A stretch of DNA of 64,000 nt, taken from NCBI RefSeq assembly GCF_024763615.1, contig NC_077222.1, positions 27,776,001-27,840,000 of the forward strand, in the 5' to 3' direction. Each line of letters opens with the position of its first letter. Position 1 is the first letter of the stretch. Below, piece after piece: positions 10,499 through 21,495 of the stretch. The DNA comes from Phlebotomus papatasi. Its lineage: Eukaryota > Arthropoda > Insecta > Diptera > Psychodidae. The position numbers and the translations under genes are program-made. The notes under the pieces were generated by a model that worked only from the letters and a program-made list of their open reading frames with translations, was not told where the DNA came from and ran no database searches.

Positions 10499-11597
10499 TT
10501 AACCGTCTCTAACAGGTAAGACCGCCTCAAGGCGGTCATTCTATAAAACACATTTACTGCGATAACATTACTTATTTGAAGTTGAAATATCTACAGTGTC
10601 CTCAGTTGCAGTCTTACTAACTTATTTTCTGAAGCTGAACTCATTTTGACCTTTCGTTTGCTTACCATCTTCAGTTTTGTGTGACAGGTCAGAGAAAAAA
10701 AACAACAAAATGTTGTTCGCGACATTTTGCGTTTTCAAGTCCAAAAAAGATTGTTTTAAAATAATCTAACTGTAGTAAGAATCGTATTTCCTGAAAGATA
10801 TGTTATTTTAGTTTGTATATTTCAATTCATAAGTGTGAAAAAACTCAAAGTATGAGTTTTAGAAGAAAAAAAGGAAGACCGCCTGTGGGCGGTCTTATCG
10901 GTTTAGGTGTAAAATTTTCAAAAATTACCGAACTTTTTATTTAATTGTTTTTATTTTGTTCTAGTAAAATATATTATTATTTTGCAATATATTAATCATG
11001 GAAAACAATTGAGATTACACGAAGACTGTCCAGAATGAGTAAAATAGTCGATTTCTGCGAATTAAGCGAAATTGATAAAGAAGCAGACTTCAACAGTGAT
11101 GATGAATTCCCTAATTCGTCCTTTAATGCCCCAGATCGTGAAATAAAACCAGAAGATGAGCAATGTATTTCAAAGGACCTTCAAATTATACAAGAAGATG
11201 ACGTTTTCATACATAGACTGCGACCTATTAGTTTAAAGTCAGTCCCATTGAAACACCTTGAGCTTCATTAACGTCTAATTATAATAATTATAAATGTTTT
11301 TTTTTCCTGAAAATTATCATTTCTTAGATAATCATACAACATTCATCAATAAAAAACGTTTAAAATTCATTTATTTTACTATTTGTTCACTATTTTTCAA
11401 TTAAAATATTTCAGTCTTTTTATGCCTTAAACCGATATGATCGCCTCCAGGCGGTCTTTACCTTTTCAAACCTGGCGCCCAAACGGAAAAAGATAATGAA
11501 GAATGGACGGTATTTTTGAGTTCAGTGGATTTTAATTATCCTAGACTAAATTATTTAATTATTTTTTTGGAAAAAGAAAACACTGTTCGAGGGTTAA
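10499..11597 (+). mobile_element. piggyBac-like element, decayed
   Basis: Bounded by TTAA on both sides (10499-10502 and 11594-11597). The left end reads TTAACCGTCTCTAACAG and the right end in reverse complement TTAACCCTCGAACAG. Subterminal GACCGCC...GGCGGTC hairpins lie at 10519-10536, 10878-10895 and 11440-11455; the first and last are inverted relative to each other. It carries one acidic open frame (11035-11271). TTAA targets and TTAACC ends are the hallmark of the piggyBac superfamily. Confidence 0.75.
11035..11271 (+). pseudogene. Acidic N-terminal fragment, probably piggyBac-like transposase
   Basis: A 78-codon frame starting MSKIVDFCELSEIDKEADF followed by NSDDEF, very rich in D and E, inside the TTAA-bounded element. 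Many piggyBac-like transposases begin with such an acidic leader before the DDD catalytic core. No core follows before the right terminus, so this is a truncated relic. Assignment rests on position and composition, not on a recognised domain. Confidence 0.45.
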
Positions 11598-12236
11598 AAT
11601 TAAGCTTCAGTAGCTATCATTGCTATCGTGGGTATAATGATAACCTTTGGATATCGAATCGATAGTATCAATAATTTTGAATCTATTAGATTTAATGAAT
11701 TATGCATTTTTAAGCATTATTTGCCATTTTTTCCATTTTTGAAATAATGTCGCTGGTGATAAATATTTATATATTAATCACAAAAAGTGCAGTTAATCAT
11801 ATTAACTTTTCAGAATCGACAGTCGATACCATCGAAAAGGAATTATTGTATCACCCTATTATATTCTAAGCTTATAATATTTTTAACAATTTTGAAAATT
11901 AGAGAAAAGGGTTCTATTTATGAAAGATAATTGGCACTGCTTAGAATTTTTATATAAATTTCGTAAATTTCTATGTAAAAGTGTTGAGTATTATTTTTTT
12001 TTAATTAAAGAGAATCATGGGACAATGAACGTTAAGTCCACGGACCAATTCAAATTTTTAATGTTAAAATTTTCTGTAGATCAATTTTTTAGTGGGCTCT
12101 TCCATGAGTCATCAAAATAAACAAAGTTAAAATTTGCAAACAATTTTGACTGATTTTTAGTTAAAATTCAGCCGAAAAGTGACCTTATTTGTGCCAGAAT
12201 TGATGCATTTAGTGTAATTATACAAGAATCCATAAA

Positions 12237-13123
12237 ATGGAGAGTGTTCACCGGGAGAAAATCCTCAAAAACATCGATTCCCTCATGAAAGCCACTGATT
12301 ATGAAAAGTTCATTGAATGCTGCCTGAAGAAGAATCTCCTGTCGCAGACAATGAGGGAGAATCTGGAGGAGGAATTTGGCAATGAGACTGACCGTAAAAT
12401 GGCTTTATGGAGAAAGATCCCAAAGAGGGGTCCCAAAGCCTATGATAAACTCCTGGAGATTTGTTCTGAGAACTATCCTCAAGCCTATATCATTCTCAAT
12501 AAAGCCATTGCCAGGAATCTTGGACAGATGACCAGTGTGAGTCAATCGAGGGAGAACTATGCTCAATTGGATGAGCCAGATATGAAGGATGGGATGTGCT
12601 TGTCTGTGGCCAAAAAGGAACCTTTGGAAGTGGCTGAACTCAAGCCATATTCTGGAAAACTGGTCAATCATCTGAATCTCACTGTGAAGAAATCCACAAA
12701 AATCCATGTAAATCCCAAATTGAAGGTATACAAGATGTCTTCGAGGAATCGCGGAGTTCTTTTCCTCATCAACATCATCAACTTCCGGAAGAAAGAGTTC
12801 AACCGGAAAGGAGCCAACAATGACAGGGACAATCTTATCTACTTATTCACAGAATTGGGCTTTACCATTTACTATTTCGAAGACATTGAACCTGAACAGA
12901 TGTTCAATCACCTCGAAAACTTCCAAATGCTGGACAGTCTGGACAAAACTGAATGCTTCGTCTTTGGCATTATGACGCATGGCAACATTAAGAATCACCA
13001 TACGTACGTAGAATTTGGTAATGGAGAAATTATCTCACTGGATTCGATTCTGGAAAAATTCTACAACAGCAACTGCTTTTCCCTCATGATGAAGCCAAAG
13101 ATCTTCATCCTGCCATTTTGCAG
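12237..13123 (+). CDS. Dronc: Dronc initiator caspase, exon 1 (CARD, large subunit)
   Basis: The join 12237-13123 plus 13195-13582 gives a 424-residue CARD caspase; Drosophila Dronc is about 450. Residues ~1-90 form the CARD (HREKILKNIDSLMKATDY, then MALWRKIPKRGPKAYDKLLEIC), which docks on the apoptosome adaptor Dark/Apaf-1. The large-subunit domain starts near residue 165 with SSRNRGVLFLINI, which carries the P1-binding arginine. The catalytic histidine is H248 in FGIMTHGN and the catalytic cysteine is C295 in PFCRG. PFCRG instead of the usual QACRG is the atypical active-site pentapeptide known from Drosophila Dronc, and this is the main reason for the name. Start: the ATG at 12237 directly begins the CARD. 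Donor GTAAGT splits codon R296. Confidence 0.95.
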
Positions 13124-13194
13124 GTAAGTTCCAAGAAATCCCAAGAAAAATCACCATAAATCCCTCTTCCTAAATCCCCTTCTTCCACTTCCAG
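13124..13194 (+). other. Dronc: Dronc intron (71 nt)
   Basis: GTAAGT donor and CCACTTCCAG acceptor. It interrupts the arginine codon directly after the catalytic cysteine; splicing restores PFCRG. Phase 2. Confidence 0.93.
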
Positions 13195-13582
13195 AGGAAG
13201 TCACCCCGATCAGGGAGTCTACGTCCAGAACATTCAACATGACACTGCCCTCAGTATTCCCGGGGAAGCTGGACAATCGTCCGTGGTGACGACAAAAATT
13301 ACAACAAAAAGTGACATTCTAATCTGCTACGCCACAGTGAAAGGCTTCGAAAGTCATCGAAATACCGACGATGGATCCTGGTACATCCAAGCTCTGTGCC
13401 AGGTTTGGGCAGAAAATGCCCATGATACAGACGTCGAGACCATGATGAAGATGGTAGACACGAAAATGCGTGAACAATGGGAAAAAACCGAAACGAGAAC
13501 CGTCCAGACAGCCTCAATGGAGAATTTGGGCTTCAACAAGGTGCTCTATCTCAATCCCGGCTACTTCGAGGATAATCCATGA
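13195..13582 (+). CDS. Dronc: Dronc exon 2 (end of large subunit, small subunit)
   Basis: Continues PFCR|GSHPDQGVY and ends NPGYFEDNP before TGA 13580-13582. The intersubunit linker (about residues 305-330) contains candidate autoprocessing positions at D312 (in QHD) and E320 (in PGE); Drosophila Dronc is unusual in cleaving itself after Glu. The small-subunit core is SDILICYATVKGFESHRN, with DGSWYIQALCQVW, the conserved strand and helix that complete the substrate groove (Y, W and Q positions present). No later intron. AT-rich sequence without a perfect AATAAA follows; the 3' end is not placed. Confidence 0.95.
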
Positions 13583-14622
13583 CATTCCCAGTTATATTCT
13601 TTTTGCTCAATTTCCAGTCACATCGAACAAAATTTTATCAAAATTGTGAATCGTCTTATTTTTTTAGAAAATTATTTTAATATGATTTATATCTGCAAGT
13701 TATAAACTAAATATACAATACAAACTTTATTGTGTTTCTTCTTTTTGATCTCAGCTGTTAAATCATTTTATAAATATTTCCTCCAGTTAACTTAGAAGTG
13801 AAGAGTTGCCCTACAACTTTGTTTAATACATGAAATCCGTAAAACCGCCCCTTGCGGGTGAAATAATGAGGTTTTCCTAAGAAATCCCCAAAAAATGCTT
13901 TGGACTGAGGTTTTAAAATAATCATATATAACAAACTAAACCAGATATTTAGGTGCTCTCTTTGGGAGAGCACAGAGGGTCCTTGAGGGTATATATTTGA
14001 CCAATAGAGACACCTCCTGTGAATTCTCTAAATGTCTCATTTATTGATCTTTCTTTATTTATTGAATTTTTGAGATTTGATTCTTTAGAGTCGGGAAATT
14101 AATTGTTTAGCAATAGATTGCTTAAATTTGTTTGGAAAACACAATGTTCTCTTAAATCATCAAATTATGAGTGAATTTATTTAGTAACCGTTGTTAATTA
14201 ACGAATGGTTTCTGGGAATATTCTTATTATTGACAAACTATTATGTATGTTCTGCTCTATGTACAGGACTAATTTTGAAGTCCCGGCGCAATAGTAAATT
14301 AGGGATAAAAGTTTTAAAGTCGTGTTTTTTCATTGGGCTGCGGTAGATTATTCAAAATTGAATTACGATTAACGTTATATTTAGACGTTATCTCTCATTA
14401 TTTCTCACCTAAAACCTATTCGAAAATAGTGCAGAAATATAATATTTTTAAGAGATTGGTTGCTTCATCGCGGTTGGGCCTCAATATTATCACTGAACAT
14501 TGAGAATAGTTCACAAAAGAGATATTTGTAGTACACAAATAAATTATCATAAGGCTATCCCTCAATCTCATTTTTTTTCACAAATGTTACTTTTTTCGAA
14601 ACAAAATTATTTAGCAAATGTA

Positions 14623-14859
14623 GGGGAAAGTGCACATGCTTGATACCATTTGAAGCATTTGAAGCTTCGTAATGACTAAATTTTTCCTATGTTTCTCAAT
14701 AAACGTGACTCCGCAATATATTAATATTTTAAAAACTGGCCACTTTCCCATAGTTTTCAAAATATGTTTGTGATGAGTCACATATATTATATATTGTGAA
14801 ACATAGAAAATTTAGTCATTACGAAGGTTCCAATGGTATCTAGCATGGGCACTTTCCCC
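14623..14859. mobile_element. MITE, GGGGAAAGTGC family
   Basis: Flanked by TA. The left end is GGGGAAAGTGCACATGCTTG and the right end in reverse complement is GGGGAAAGTGCCCATGCTAG; the similarity continues inward through the AATGACTAAATTTT block, so most of the element is one hairpin. Related partial copies are at 31500-31652 and 49935-50092. Confidence 0.85.
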
Positions 14860-14889
14860 TACGACTTTTCTCAGAATGAAAGAATATTA

Positions 14890-15420
14890 TTTTACGATGT
14901 TTGTACGAATATTTTTATTATTTCGTTATTAATGTATTATTCTTATTTTGGGAAAATCGCACGTACTTAGATTGTCGCAATTATTTTACAATTATTGTCT
15001 TTTATATTGGTATTACTGTGTGATTACCATACGAAAATTTGTGAATATCGCGATTATTACGATTATTTTACTTGTGTGGTTAATTGAAATTATTTTTTGG
15101 AATATATATTCGCAAAATTATTAAGATTCTATTTAAGATTAACTTTGCGATTATTATGAGAATTGCATGACTTTCAGGAATATTTGCAAATCATGATTGC
15201 AGATATATTCATTATCAAGATTATTCTGTGATTATTGCGTTATTATTCCAATTTGTGTTAAAAATATTCCCTATTATTCCGAATATTTTGACTGTAGTCA
15301 GACAATTTGCGAATATTTATGGAATTTTCATTCAACAGCGATCATTAAGATGATTTTTTGATTATTGACATTTTTTGCAAATGCAACAATCACAAGGATT
15401 ATTCTGCGATTCCAAAAATA
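14890..15420. repeat. AT-rich degenerate repeat upstream of Pth2
   Basis: Recurrent GATTATT, GCGATTATT and GAATATTTGC/ATATTCGC blocks spaced roughly 100 bp apart over half a kilobase. Unit boundaries cannot be fixed by eye. Confidence 0.45.
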
Positions 15421-15847
15421 GTTGTTTTTTTTATTCCTATCTAAGAATTTTAGTTGATACCGTTAAAATTCATTTTTGAATTTTTAATTCACCTTATCCG
15501 AGACACAATTCGCCATGTGTCTGCGGTTGAAATAACCATTTCGCCATATGCGAGAAAGAGATAGCTATAGTTGTTCAAGTTCATATTCTCCGGGAAATGC
15601 TTTTTGAGTAGTGAAAAAACGTGATTTTCCAGTGAATCGGACGAGAAATTTAGTGAAAAAATCTTCCCTTGTTGAGTGAGAAATATTCCTTGAGATTTTA
15701 GTGTAGAAAGTCTGGTGAAAAAGGCAATATTTGCTGGAGATTGAAAAATCCATTGGGAAAAGTGAGGTTAAATCCGACCACTGCGGTGTGCGAAAGATCG
15801 CACAATTTTGCGAAATTATCTCACGTGAAGCCGTGTAAATTCTGATA

Positions 15848-16375
15848 ATGACGCTACCTGAGATACTCGATGCCTCATCTCTGGTCAACGGAGCTGCCAT
15901 TCTCTTATCATTCTTTGCCGGCTACAAATACGCACAAATTGTTGCTGAGCGCAACGGTGGATCGAGGAAGGACGAAGGGTGCAGTCAAATGGACAAGGAG
16001 TCTCCGATATTCCGGGACAATGGCGAGTACAAGATGATTCTGGTGGTGCGGAATGATCTGAAGATGGGAAAGGGAAAGATAGCTGCACAGTGTGGACATG
16101 CAGCTGTTGGTGCCTTCCAGACAGCCATCAGACGAATTCCCAGCATCGTTCGCCGCTGGGAAAATTCCGGATGTGCCAAGATTGCCGTCAAGGTGGACAG
16201 TGAGGAGGAACTCATGCAAATCCGACGAAAAGCTGACACTCTGAGGCTCAATACATGCCTCATTCGTGATGCTGGACGCACACAAATTGAGCCAAATAGC
16301 AAGACAGTTCTGGCCATTGGACCAGCTGCATGCCAGGAAGTGGATCAAGTTACCGGGCATTTGAAATTGCTCTAA
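15848..16375 (+). CDS. PTRH2: Peptidyl-tRNA hydrolase 2 (Pth2 / Bit1)
   Basis: Single exon, 175 residues, the usual length of animal PTRH2. It hydrolyses the ester bond of peptidyl-tRNAs released from stalled ribosomes. In vertebrates the mitochondrial-outer-membrane form also acts in anoikis with AES/TLE. Residues ~10-28 (LVNGAAILLSFFAGYKYA) form the N-terminal hydrophobic anchor typical of eukaryotic Pth2. The catalytic domain runs from GEYKMILVVRNDLKMGKGK to GHLKLL. The signature KMGKGK-AAQCGHAA carries the conserved lysine and histidine, and LIRDAGRTQI carries the conserved aspartate. The ATG at 15848 is the first in frame, just before the anchor. The gene converges on TAF1 with only 134 bp between stop codons. 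Confidence 0.97.
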   Translation: MTLPEILDASSLVNGAAILLSFFAGYKYAQIVAERNGGSRKDEGCSQMDKESPIFRDNGEYKMILVVRNDLKMGKGKIAAQCGHAAVGAFQTAIRRIPSIVRRWENSGCAKIAVKVDSEEELMQIRRKADTLRLNTCLIRDAGRTQIEPNSKTVLAIGPAACQEVDQVTGHLKLL

Positions 16376-16509
16376 ATGCCATAAATTCTTTTATATTTCC
16401 TCAGAGTAAGGTTATATAAATCCCGGAGTCAGGTAGAGTGGTCAAAAAATAATAATAATAATAGAAGAGAAAAAAAGATGGACTTACAGGAAATTAATAA
16501 AAATGATGC
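16376..16509. other. Shared 3' region of Pth2 and TAF1
   Basis: 134 bp between the two stop codons, with a TCTTTTATATTTCC stretch and an (AAT)n run (16449-16463). The only AATAAA on the plus strand is at 16496-16501, so the Pth2 transcript should end inside the TAF1 last exon. Confidence 0.7.
16496..16501 (+). promoter_or_regulatory. Likely Pth2 poly(A) signal
   Basis: AATAAA, 121 nt after the Pth2 stop codon and 9 nt before the (antisense) TAF1 stop codon. Cleavage 10-30 nt downstream would give a Pth2 mRNA overlapping TAF1 coding sequence in antisense. Confidence 0.6.
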
Positions 16510-16913
16510 CTAAAACCAGAGATCACCTTCAGCTTCACCCTCATTGTTCTCCACAGTGGGCTCCTCCTTCGTGATGGTCAAAATCAAATTGTTATCCTCT
16601 TCGTCTGTGTCCGAAATGGCCAGATCATCCTGAATTGCCACACTTGGATTGCTGACAATTGCAGGTTCCTCCTCCGCAGCAGCAGCAGGAACAGGGACAG
16701 AAGCCATGGGAGCTTCTGGCTGAACCTCTGCCGGCAACTGTGGAGGCCGCTGAGGTGCCAAAGATGAACTCGAAGTCATTCCCAGGAAATCCGAAGGATC
16801 ATAATTGGGATCGAGATCAATTGACTCATCCTGCGGTTGATTGTAAAAGCCAATTCCGCTCAATTGCACCATCGCTTCAGCCGCTTGCTGACTATCATCA
16901 TCTCCATGGACTC
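16510..16913 (-). CDS. Taf1: TAF1 last exon (acidic C-terminus)
   Basis: 404 nt ending GEAEGDLWF-stop (TAG at 16512-16510). Encodes the acidic, low-complexity tail (ISDTDEEDNN; EEPTVENNEGEAEG), the region equivalent to the C-terminal acidic tail of other TAF1 proteins. The acceptor TTTGTGCAG fits a phase-1 join to the previous exon (SSI-G-VHGDDD). A frame without splicing also reads through the 70-nt intron from a downstream methionine, but that intron is not a multiple of three, so retention would shift the frame. Confidence 0.93.
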
Positions 16914-16983
16914 CTGCACAAAAAATCCCCCCAACAAAATAAAATCCCTTTTCTCCTTCCCAAAATGACAAAAACTTCCTCAC

Positions 16984-17130
16984 CAATTGAACTTCCTCCA
17001 CCTCCGCCACTTATTGCCGATCCGCTGCGATTGAGACCTTCTCCCTGAGCCAAAGTCTCCACAACACTCTCATGGTCATTGTCACTTCCGACCTCCTCGA
17101 ATTCCTCGTCATCCGTGGAGAATTGTAAAT
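16984..17130 (-). CDS. Taf1: TAF1 penultimate exon
   Basis: 147 nt, phase 1 at both ends. Encodes DLQFSTDDEEFEEVGSDNDH, then a Gly/Ser-rich SGGGGGSS stretch. The acceptor is TTCTTCACGGAAG and the donor GTGAGG. It joins the AT-hook exon as LED-D-LQFS when the cassette is skipped, or follows the cassette's ...YLEE when it is included; both joins stay in frame. Confidence 0.88.
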
Positions 17131-18459
17131 CTTCCGTGAAGAAGAAAGAAATGTTCATTAGAAGCTCGTAAGGCTTTTTTAATTCTTTTTATTCCCAATA
17201 AATTGACTTTCAAGAGATTTTTTTTTTAAATTACAAAATAAAACATTAATATTCAACAGATAAATTTTTTAAAGAAAAATCAATGCAATTTACGGCACAT
17301 CCCATTATAAAGTGTTGCAAGAAAATCATGCATTTTTCTTTCACACAATTCAACATGGAATTTTTACTTACAACAATTTTTTGTACGAATTAATAAAATG
17401 GAAATAAACTTATTTATTTTACTTTTAAAATCGAGATTTTTTTATTTAATTATTTGTATTTCACTTTAAGATAACCATCATAAATCATCTTATATGAAGA
17501 TTAAGGCCCAGACACATTTGCGACTTAAACCGAGAGAAGACTTAACGTAATTATAACACTATGCAACACGATTTTTGGCACACGGATCGCACATGGTACG
17601 TTTGATAGGGTCGAGTCTTCTGATCAAGAATCTGTTTTTGGTTTTGTTCCTAGACGTCTCAAGTTTTGTTAATTTTTTTTTTTTATATTTTCTCTGCTTT
17701 GCCTTATATTATCCGTTATATCGCGAGTTCTAGTGAACATAAATTAATAAATTTAGGTCCGTTGAAAAGGTAATTAGTTGTGCTTCAACTTTGTAATGTA
17801 CTTGTTTTTTGTAGAAAAATTCCTTGGGTGCGAAAAAATCAAGTCTATCTAAAAATTCTCAAAAAAAATACCTTAGAGGAGCATTTTAAAAAATCATATA
17901 AATTAAACTAAACTAAATATCAATGTACTCTCTTCAGCACACAATAGATACCACTTAGGACTACATTTCGTTCATAGATGACATCCTGATCCGATTCCTC
18001 TAAATACCTAATTTTTTTTATTTTAGCCATTTTCTAAAAATACGACATCTCTAGCTTAGAGCAAATTTTTCCAAAAAATATTATTTTCTGGACGGATGAT
18101 GATATCGACTTCAAATGTTCTCACTATCCTCCGTAAGTTGATCTAAGGACTCCAAATGACACTAAAATTTCCTCTACATGAATTTTCTTATCCTCCAGAA
18201 ACCATTCTTTTGGAAATATCTGAAGAACTAAACAATCGATGACTTTCAGTTTAGGATATGTTTTATAGACCGTCCTATCGGACTTTTCACCCATACATCC
18301 CACACACTCCCTAAATTCCCTAAAACTGATTTTCTGTCTGTACAAAAAACTATTACTAAGAGTAAAATATAGCAAAGAACATCCTCTCTGTCGACTTTAG
18401 TTTGACATCTTTGGGTTTTCTAAATAAGCGAAGACTTTTCTTTTCAAAAATAACTTTCA

Positions 18460-18562
18460 AACCTTTAATGACGAGGAGGTGAGAAAAGAATTGTTTTTTC
18501 AGACTTTTATTTTGAAGATCGTAGGATTTTTTTTGGGTCACCATGATTCAATCGTCCTTAAA
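18460..18562. mobile_element. MITE copy, CCTTTAAGGACGA family
   Basis: AACCTTTAATGACGAGGAGG at the left and TTCAATCGTCCTTAA at the right, with a central GGTCACC. It is a third, shorter member of the family at 3043-3317. Confidence 0.6.
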
Positions 18563-18964
18563 GTATTAATGAATGTCTTGAAAAGTAAATTTCTCAAGAA
18601 CAAAAAAAACTGATCTTCGACAGAATTGTAGAGCCGTAAATTTTCTATAATTAATATACTCGAAAGAAATCTCTCAGCTCTTTTAGAATACTTCAGAAAA
18701 AAATACGTTTTGTTATGTAGGTGTTCCAATTCCACTATTTTTGGAAATATAGGAATCGCGCAAGATTTTACCGAGGAATCGGAAAAAAAATTCGGAATTC
18801 TGGGATCCCAGGAAAATCAGAATCATCCAACGTTCGGGTAACGAGATATTGAAATTTTTCGAAAAAAAACTTACACGTGGAACATAAGAAATCGCGAACT
18901 TTAAATGGTTCTCCTGAAAACGTGTCATTCTGAAATAGAATGGAACAGTCGATATAATTCCTCG

Positions 18965-19085
18965 ACTTTATCATCCCCCAAAATTTCCACCTTATACTCC
19001 CCGGAAACCACTTTTCTCAACACATCTTCGCGTTTCAGACGATTTCTGAGAAATTATGTCACGCTGTTTATCCGTTCGTCTACAT
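18965..19085 (+). repeat. Dispersed repeat family A, partial copy
   Basis: Contains the family-A start (TTCGCGTTTCAGACGATTTC, TGAGAAAT, GTCACGCTGTTTATCCG). See 32468-34075 for the longest copy. Confidence 0.7.
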
Positions 19086-20055
19086 TCAACCCCGGATGTC
19101 ATTTCCGGGATCGAAAAAAAAATCCGCGAAATGGCATTATACATGGAGAAAATTTACATACCCGGAGAAGACTTCTTTTGAATAAATCGTCCGTAGAACG
19201 AATTTCGCGCGAAGTAAAAGTAGTCGTAACAAAAAGATTCAAATGAAAATATATTCAAAAAATTTACCTTAATAAAAGAAATTAAAGTTTTATTCTGAAA
19301 AATAAGCAGTGTTTTCAAATTTTCCGCGTCACAAAATACTATACACATTAAGGCGTATTTCAAAAATGATTTCACGAATTGGCTCTCAATGGTATAGGCA
19401 AACATTCATATTTGTATGTGCATAATCCCGATGGGCATAATGCCGGGACTGAGTGTACCACGCTTACAAGGGAAGTTACTCGAGGCATCAAATTCAGAAA
19501 AATCATTTCTTTAGCGAAATCCATATTCACTAATTAGTTTAAAAAAAAACTATCTATTTTATGGATTTTAGTAATTATTAAAACAGAAAGTGCAAATAAC
19601 AAAGTGCACATCAAATGAAAGATATGCCACTGACAATTTAAGCATAGGTTTCCAAATAATTTTTCCAAAAATCAATCAATTTTCGATTTTTTTTATCCAA
19701 TTCCGATAAGAACTATAAAAAATATTTATAACGATCTCTAAATAGCTGATTGTAAGTAAATACTGATTTTCTTACTAAAAGTCTTCTACCAAGCACATAG
19801 ATAATTTGATAAATCATGCAAAAGGATATAACTATTTTCCATAGTTTAACTTTGGCTTAAGCAAATGATCTTAAAACGTAATCCCAAAGTGTACCAGTGA
19901 TGTCATTTTCAGCATCTCAATATTATTCGCTGACTCTCGAAAATGAAGTTACTTTCATCATTTTAAAAATTTTGATAAGGATTTTCAGTTGATGTCCTAA
20001 ATAACCAATTTACATTACAATACCACTACAAAATAAAGAATTAAATGTATTTATT

Positions 20056-20146
20056 GTACCGACGGAGCAGCCAAGGATCGAACCCGCGGCGCTTCCGTTA
20101 AATGTCCTGCGCTGTACCGCTGAGCCACCGCTGCATGCATACTCAT
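20056..20146 (-). repeat. tRNA-derived retroposon head
   Basis: On the minus strand, AGCGGTGGCTCAGCGGTACA gives the A box and GGTTCGATCC the B box. The terminal AGCGGTG and GGCTGCT can pair like an acceptor stem with G-U pairs. The anticodon arm is poor and the 3' side continues into AT-rich sequence, so it is a SINE head or tRNA pseudogene, unlike the SINE at 2637. No clear target duplication seen. Confidence 0.55.
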
Positions 20147-20299
20147 ACAAATTTTCTTTATTATGTGTGCTGCGTAAGGTGTCATTTTCAACTTTCGGGG
20201 CGTTTTTTTTTTTTTTTAAAGAATTAACCAAATTTGGCAGTTTTTGAATATACCACGTTTAATTTGATGCCTTTCTGCGTTGTTGAGCAAAGCCACAGA

Positions 20300-20870
20300 T
20301 TTTTCTGAATTTGATGACTCGAGTACTTCCCTTGATTGAGATTTGGGACTTCGGCGACCCCCCTCATAAGTCGACCTTGGGACCATTAACATGCCCTTCA
20401 CCCTTAACTTTCCCCCAGTCCTCCCTTTTTCCACCAAAACTATGTTTTTGAGTTTTAGAAGTTACCTAGACGGACATTCGTCCATATACGAAAATATCGT
20501 TGAATCATTTCTTCATTCAAGGTCAAAAGTTCTCAACCGAATAATATTAAATTTGGGCTCGTTCGAAAGGTCTTGGAATTCCTAACTAATCTGAATAAAT
20601 TCCAAACAGTTACGAACTGGTAATGAATCGATTCGTAACTGATAACTAATTTTCATCTGACATTCAATTATATTACTCCTAAGGTGTATTTTGGATTTTG
20701 AACAATATTTTAAGTGATTTATAAATCGGTTCAAATCAGCTATGAACCGGTTATGAACCGATAAGTAATTTTTATCCGAAAATGGATCGTCCAGTTATTT
20801 TGGGTGATCTTTTGAGTGATTTATCAATAGGTTCGAATTATTTGCGAAAGTACTTTTGAGATATAATATA
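20300..20870 (+). repeat. Dispersed repeat family A copy
   Basis: Same order of blocks as the reference copy: TTGGGACTTCGGCGACCCCC, CATAAGTCGACCTTGGGACC, GGACATTCGTCCATATACGA, TCGTTCGAAAGGTCTTGGAA, then the AACCGGTT-type segment. Confidence 0.75.
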
Positions 20871-21495
20871 TCTCAGTTACAAATTTGAGTATTTCTTTGC
20901 AAATTAGTTAATACTCAGCAAACAGATTTAAAAACGAACATGTTCAAAAAACTTTCTTTTTTTTTATCTTTTTGTATTATCCTTCTTTTTGTTGTATAGA
21001 GAATACTAAAAGAGACAGTTGTATCTGATTTCAGGTTGAAGTAAAATTTCAATCGATTGAATTTTACCTAAATTGAAGAGTTTGTTAATGTTTTTTTTTA
21101 TTTTGGTTATGTTTCATTTTTTTATATTAGTTAGTTTAAAGATGAATTAAATTAAATTAAATTAAAGATGTAATTAAAATCTTAAAAATTTGTCGCACAA
21201 TTGCAAGAACTTATAAATTTTCAGTAATTATTAGAAGAATATTTGTGAAAAAAGACCCGAGATACTCTTTTTATAAACCATAATTCCAGTAATCTAGAAA
21301 ACCACTAGAAATCTACGCCATTGAATACATTTTTCTATTTACAGCAGCCCTCTATTACTGACTAATATTTAGTGAAGAATTATCAATTGAAGCAAAGCCA
21401 TTAATAAAAATAAATTCTATTTCGACATGCAATACTTTAGAATAGGATACGCCCAAGTTAAGAACTACGGAAAAATTAATGTAGAAAAAGCTCAC

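Larger units (their letters stand above)
8093..12236. other. Intergenic region between Sec15 and Dronc
   Basis: Occupied by three DNA transposon copies in a row (8693-9556, 9559-10427, 10499-11597). About 600 bp either side holds AT-rich sequence in which I see no gene. The last 640 bp before Dronc contain TATCGA/TCGATA motifs near 11650 and 11820, whose role is unknown. Confidence 0.7.
13583..15847. other. Intergenic region between Dronc and Pth2
   Basis: No gene seen. It contains a hairpin GTGCTCTC-TTTGG-GAGAGCAC near 13952-13972, a 237-bp MITE (14623-14859), and an AT-rich degenerate repeat (14890-15420). The last ~300 bp, less AT-rich, are probably the Pth2 leader/promoter. Confidence 0.7.
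17131..21495 (-). other. Taf1: TAF1 intron 5 (cassette to penultimate exon)
   Basis: 4.4 kb without a supported exon. It holds a MITE copy (18460-18562), two copies of the abundant dispersed repeat called family A here (18965-19085 and 20300-20870), a tRNA-like retroposon head (20056-20146), and otherwise AT-rich sequence. Confidence 0.8.

Noticed and set aside
13952..13972. Hairpin GTGCTCTC...GAGAGCAC as a transcription terminator
   Set aside because: Intrinsic terminators of this form do not apply to pol II genes, and no U-run or transcript end is evident.
18124..18974. Run of overlapping minus-strand frames in the TAF1 intron as extra TAF1 exons
   Set aside because: They lack matching phases with acceptor and donor pairs and partly overlap a MITE; the flanking exons already join in frame.
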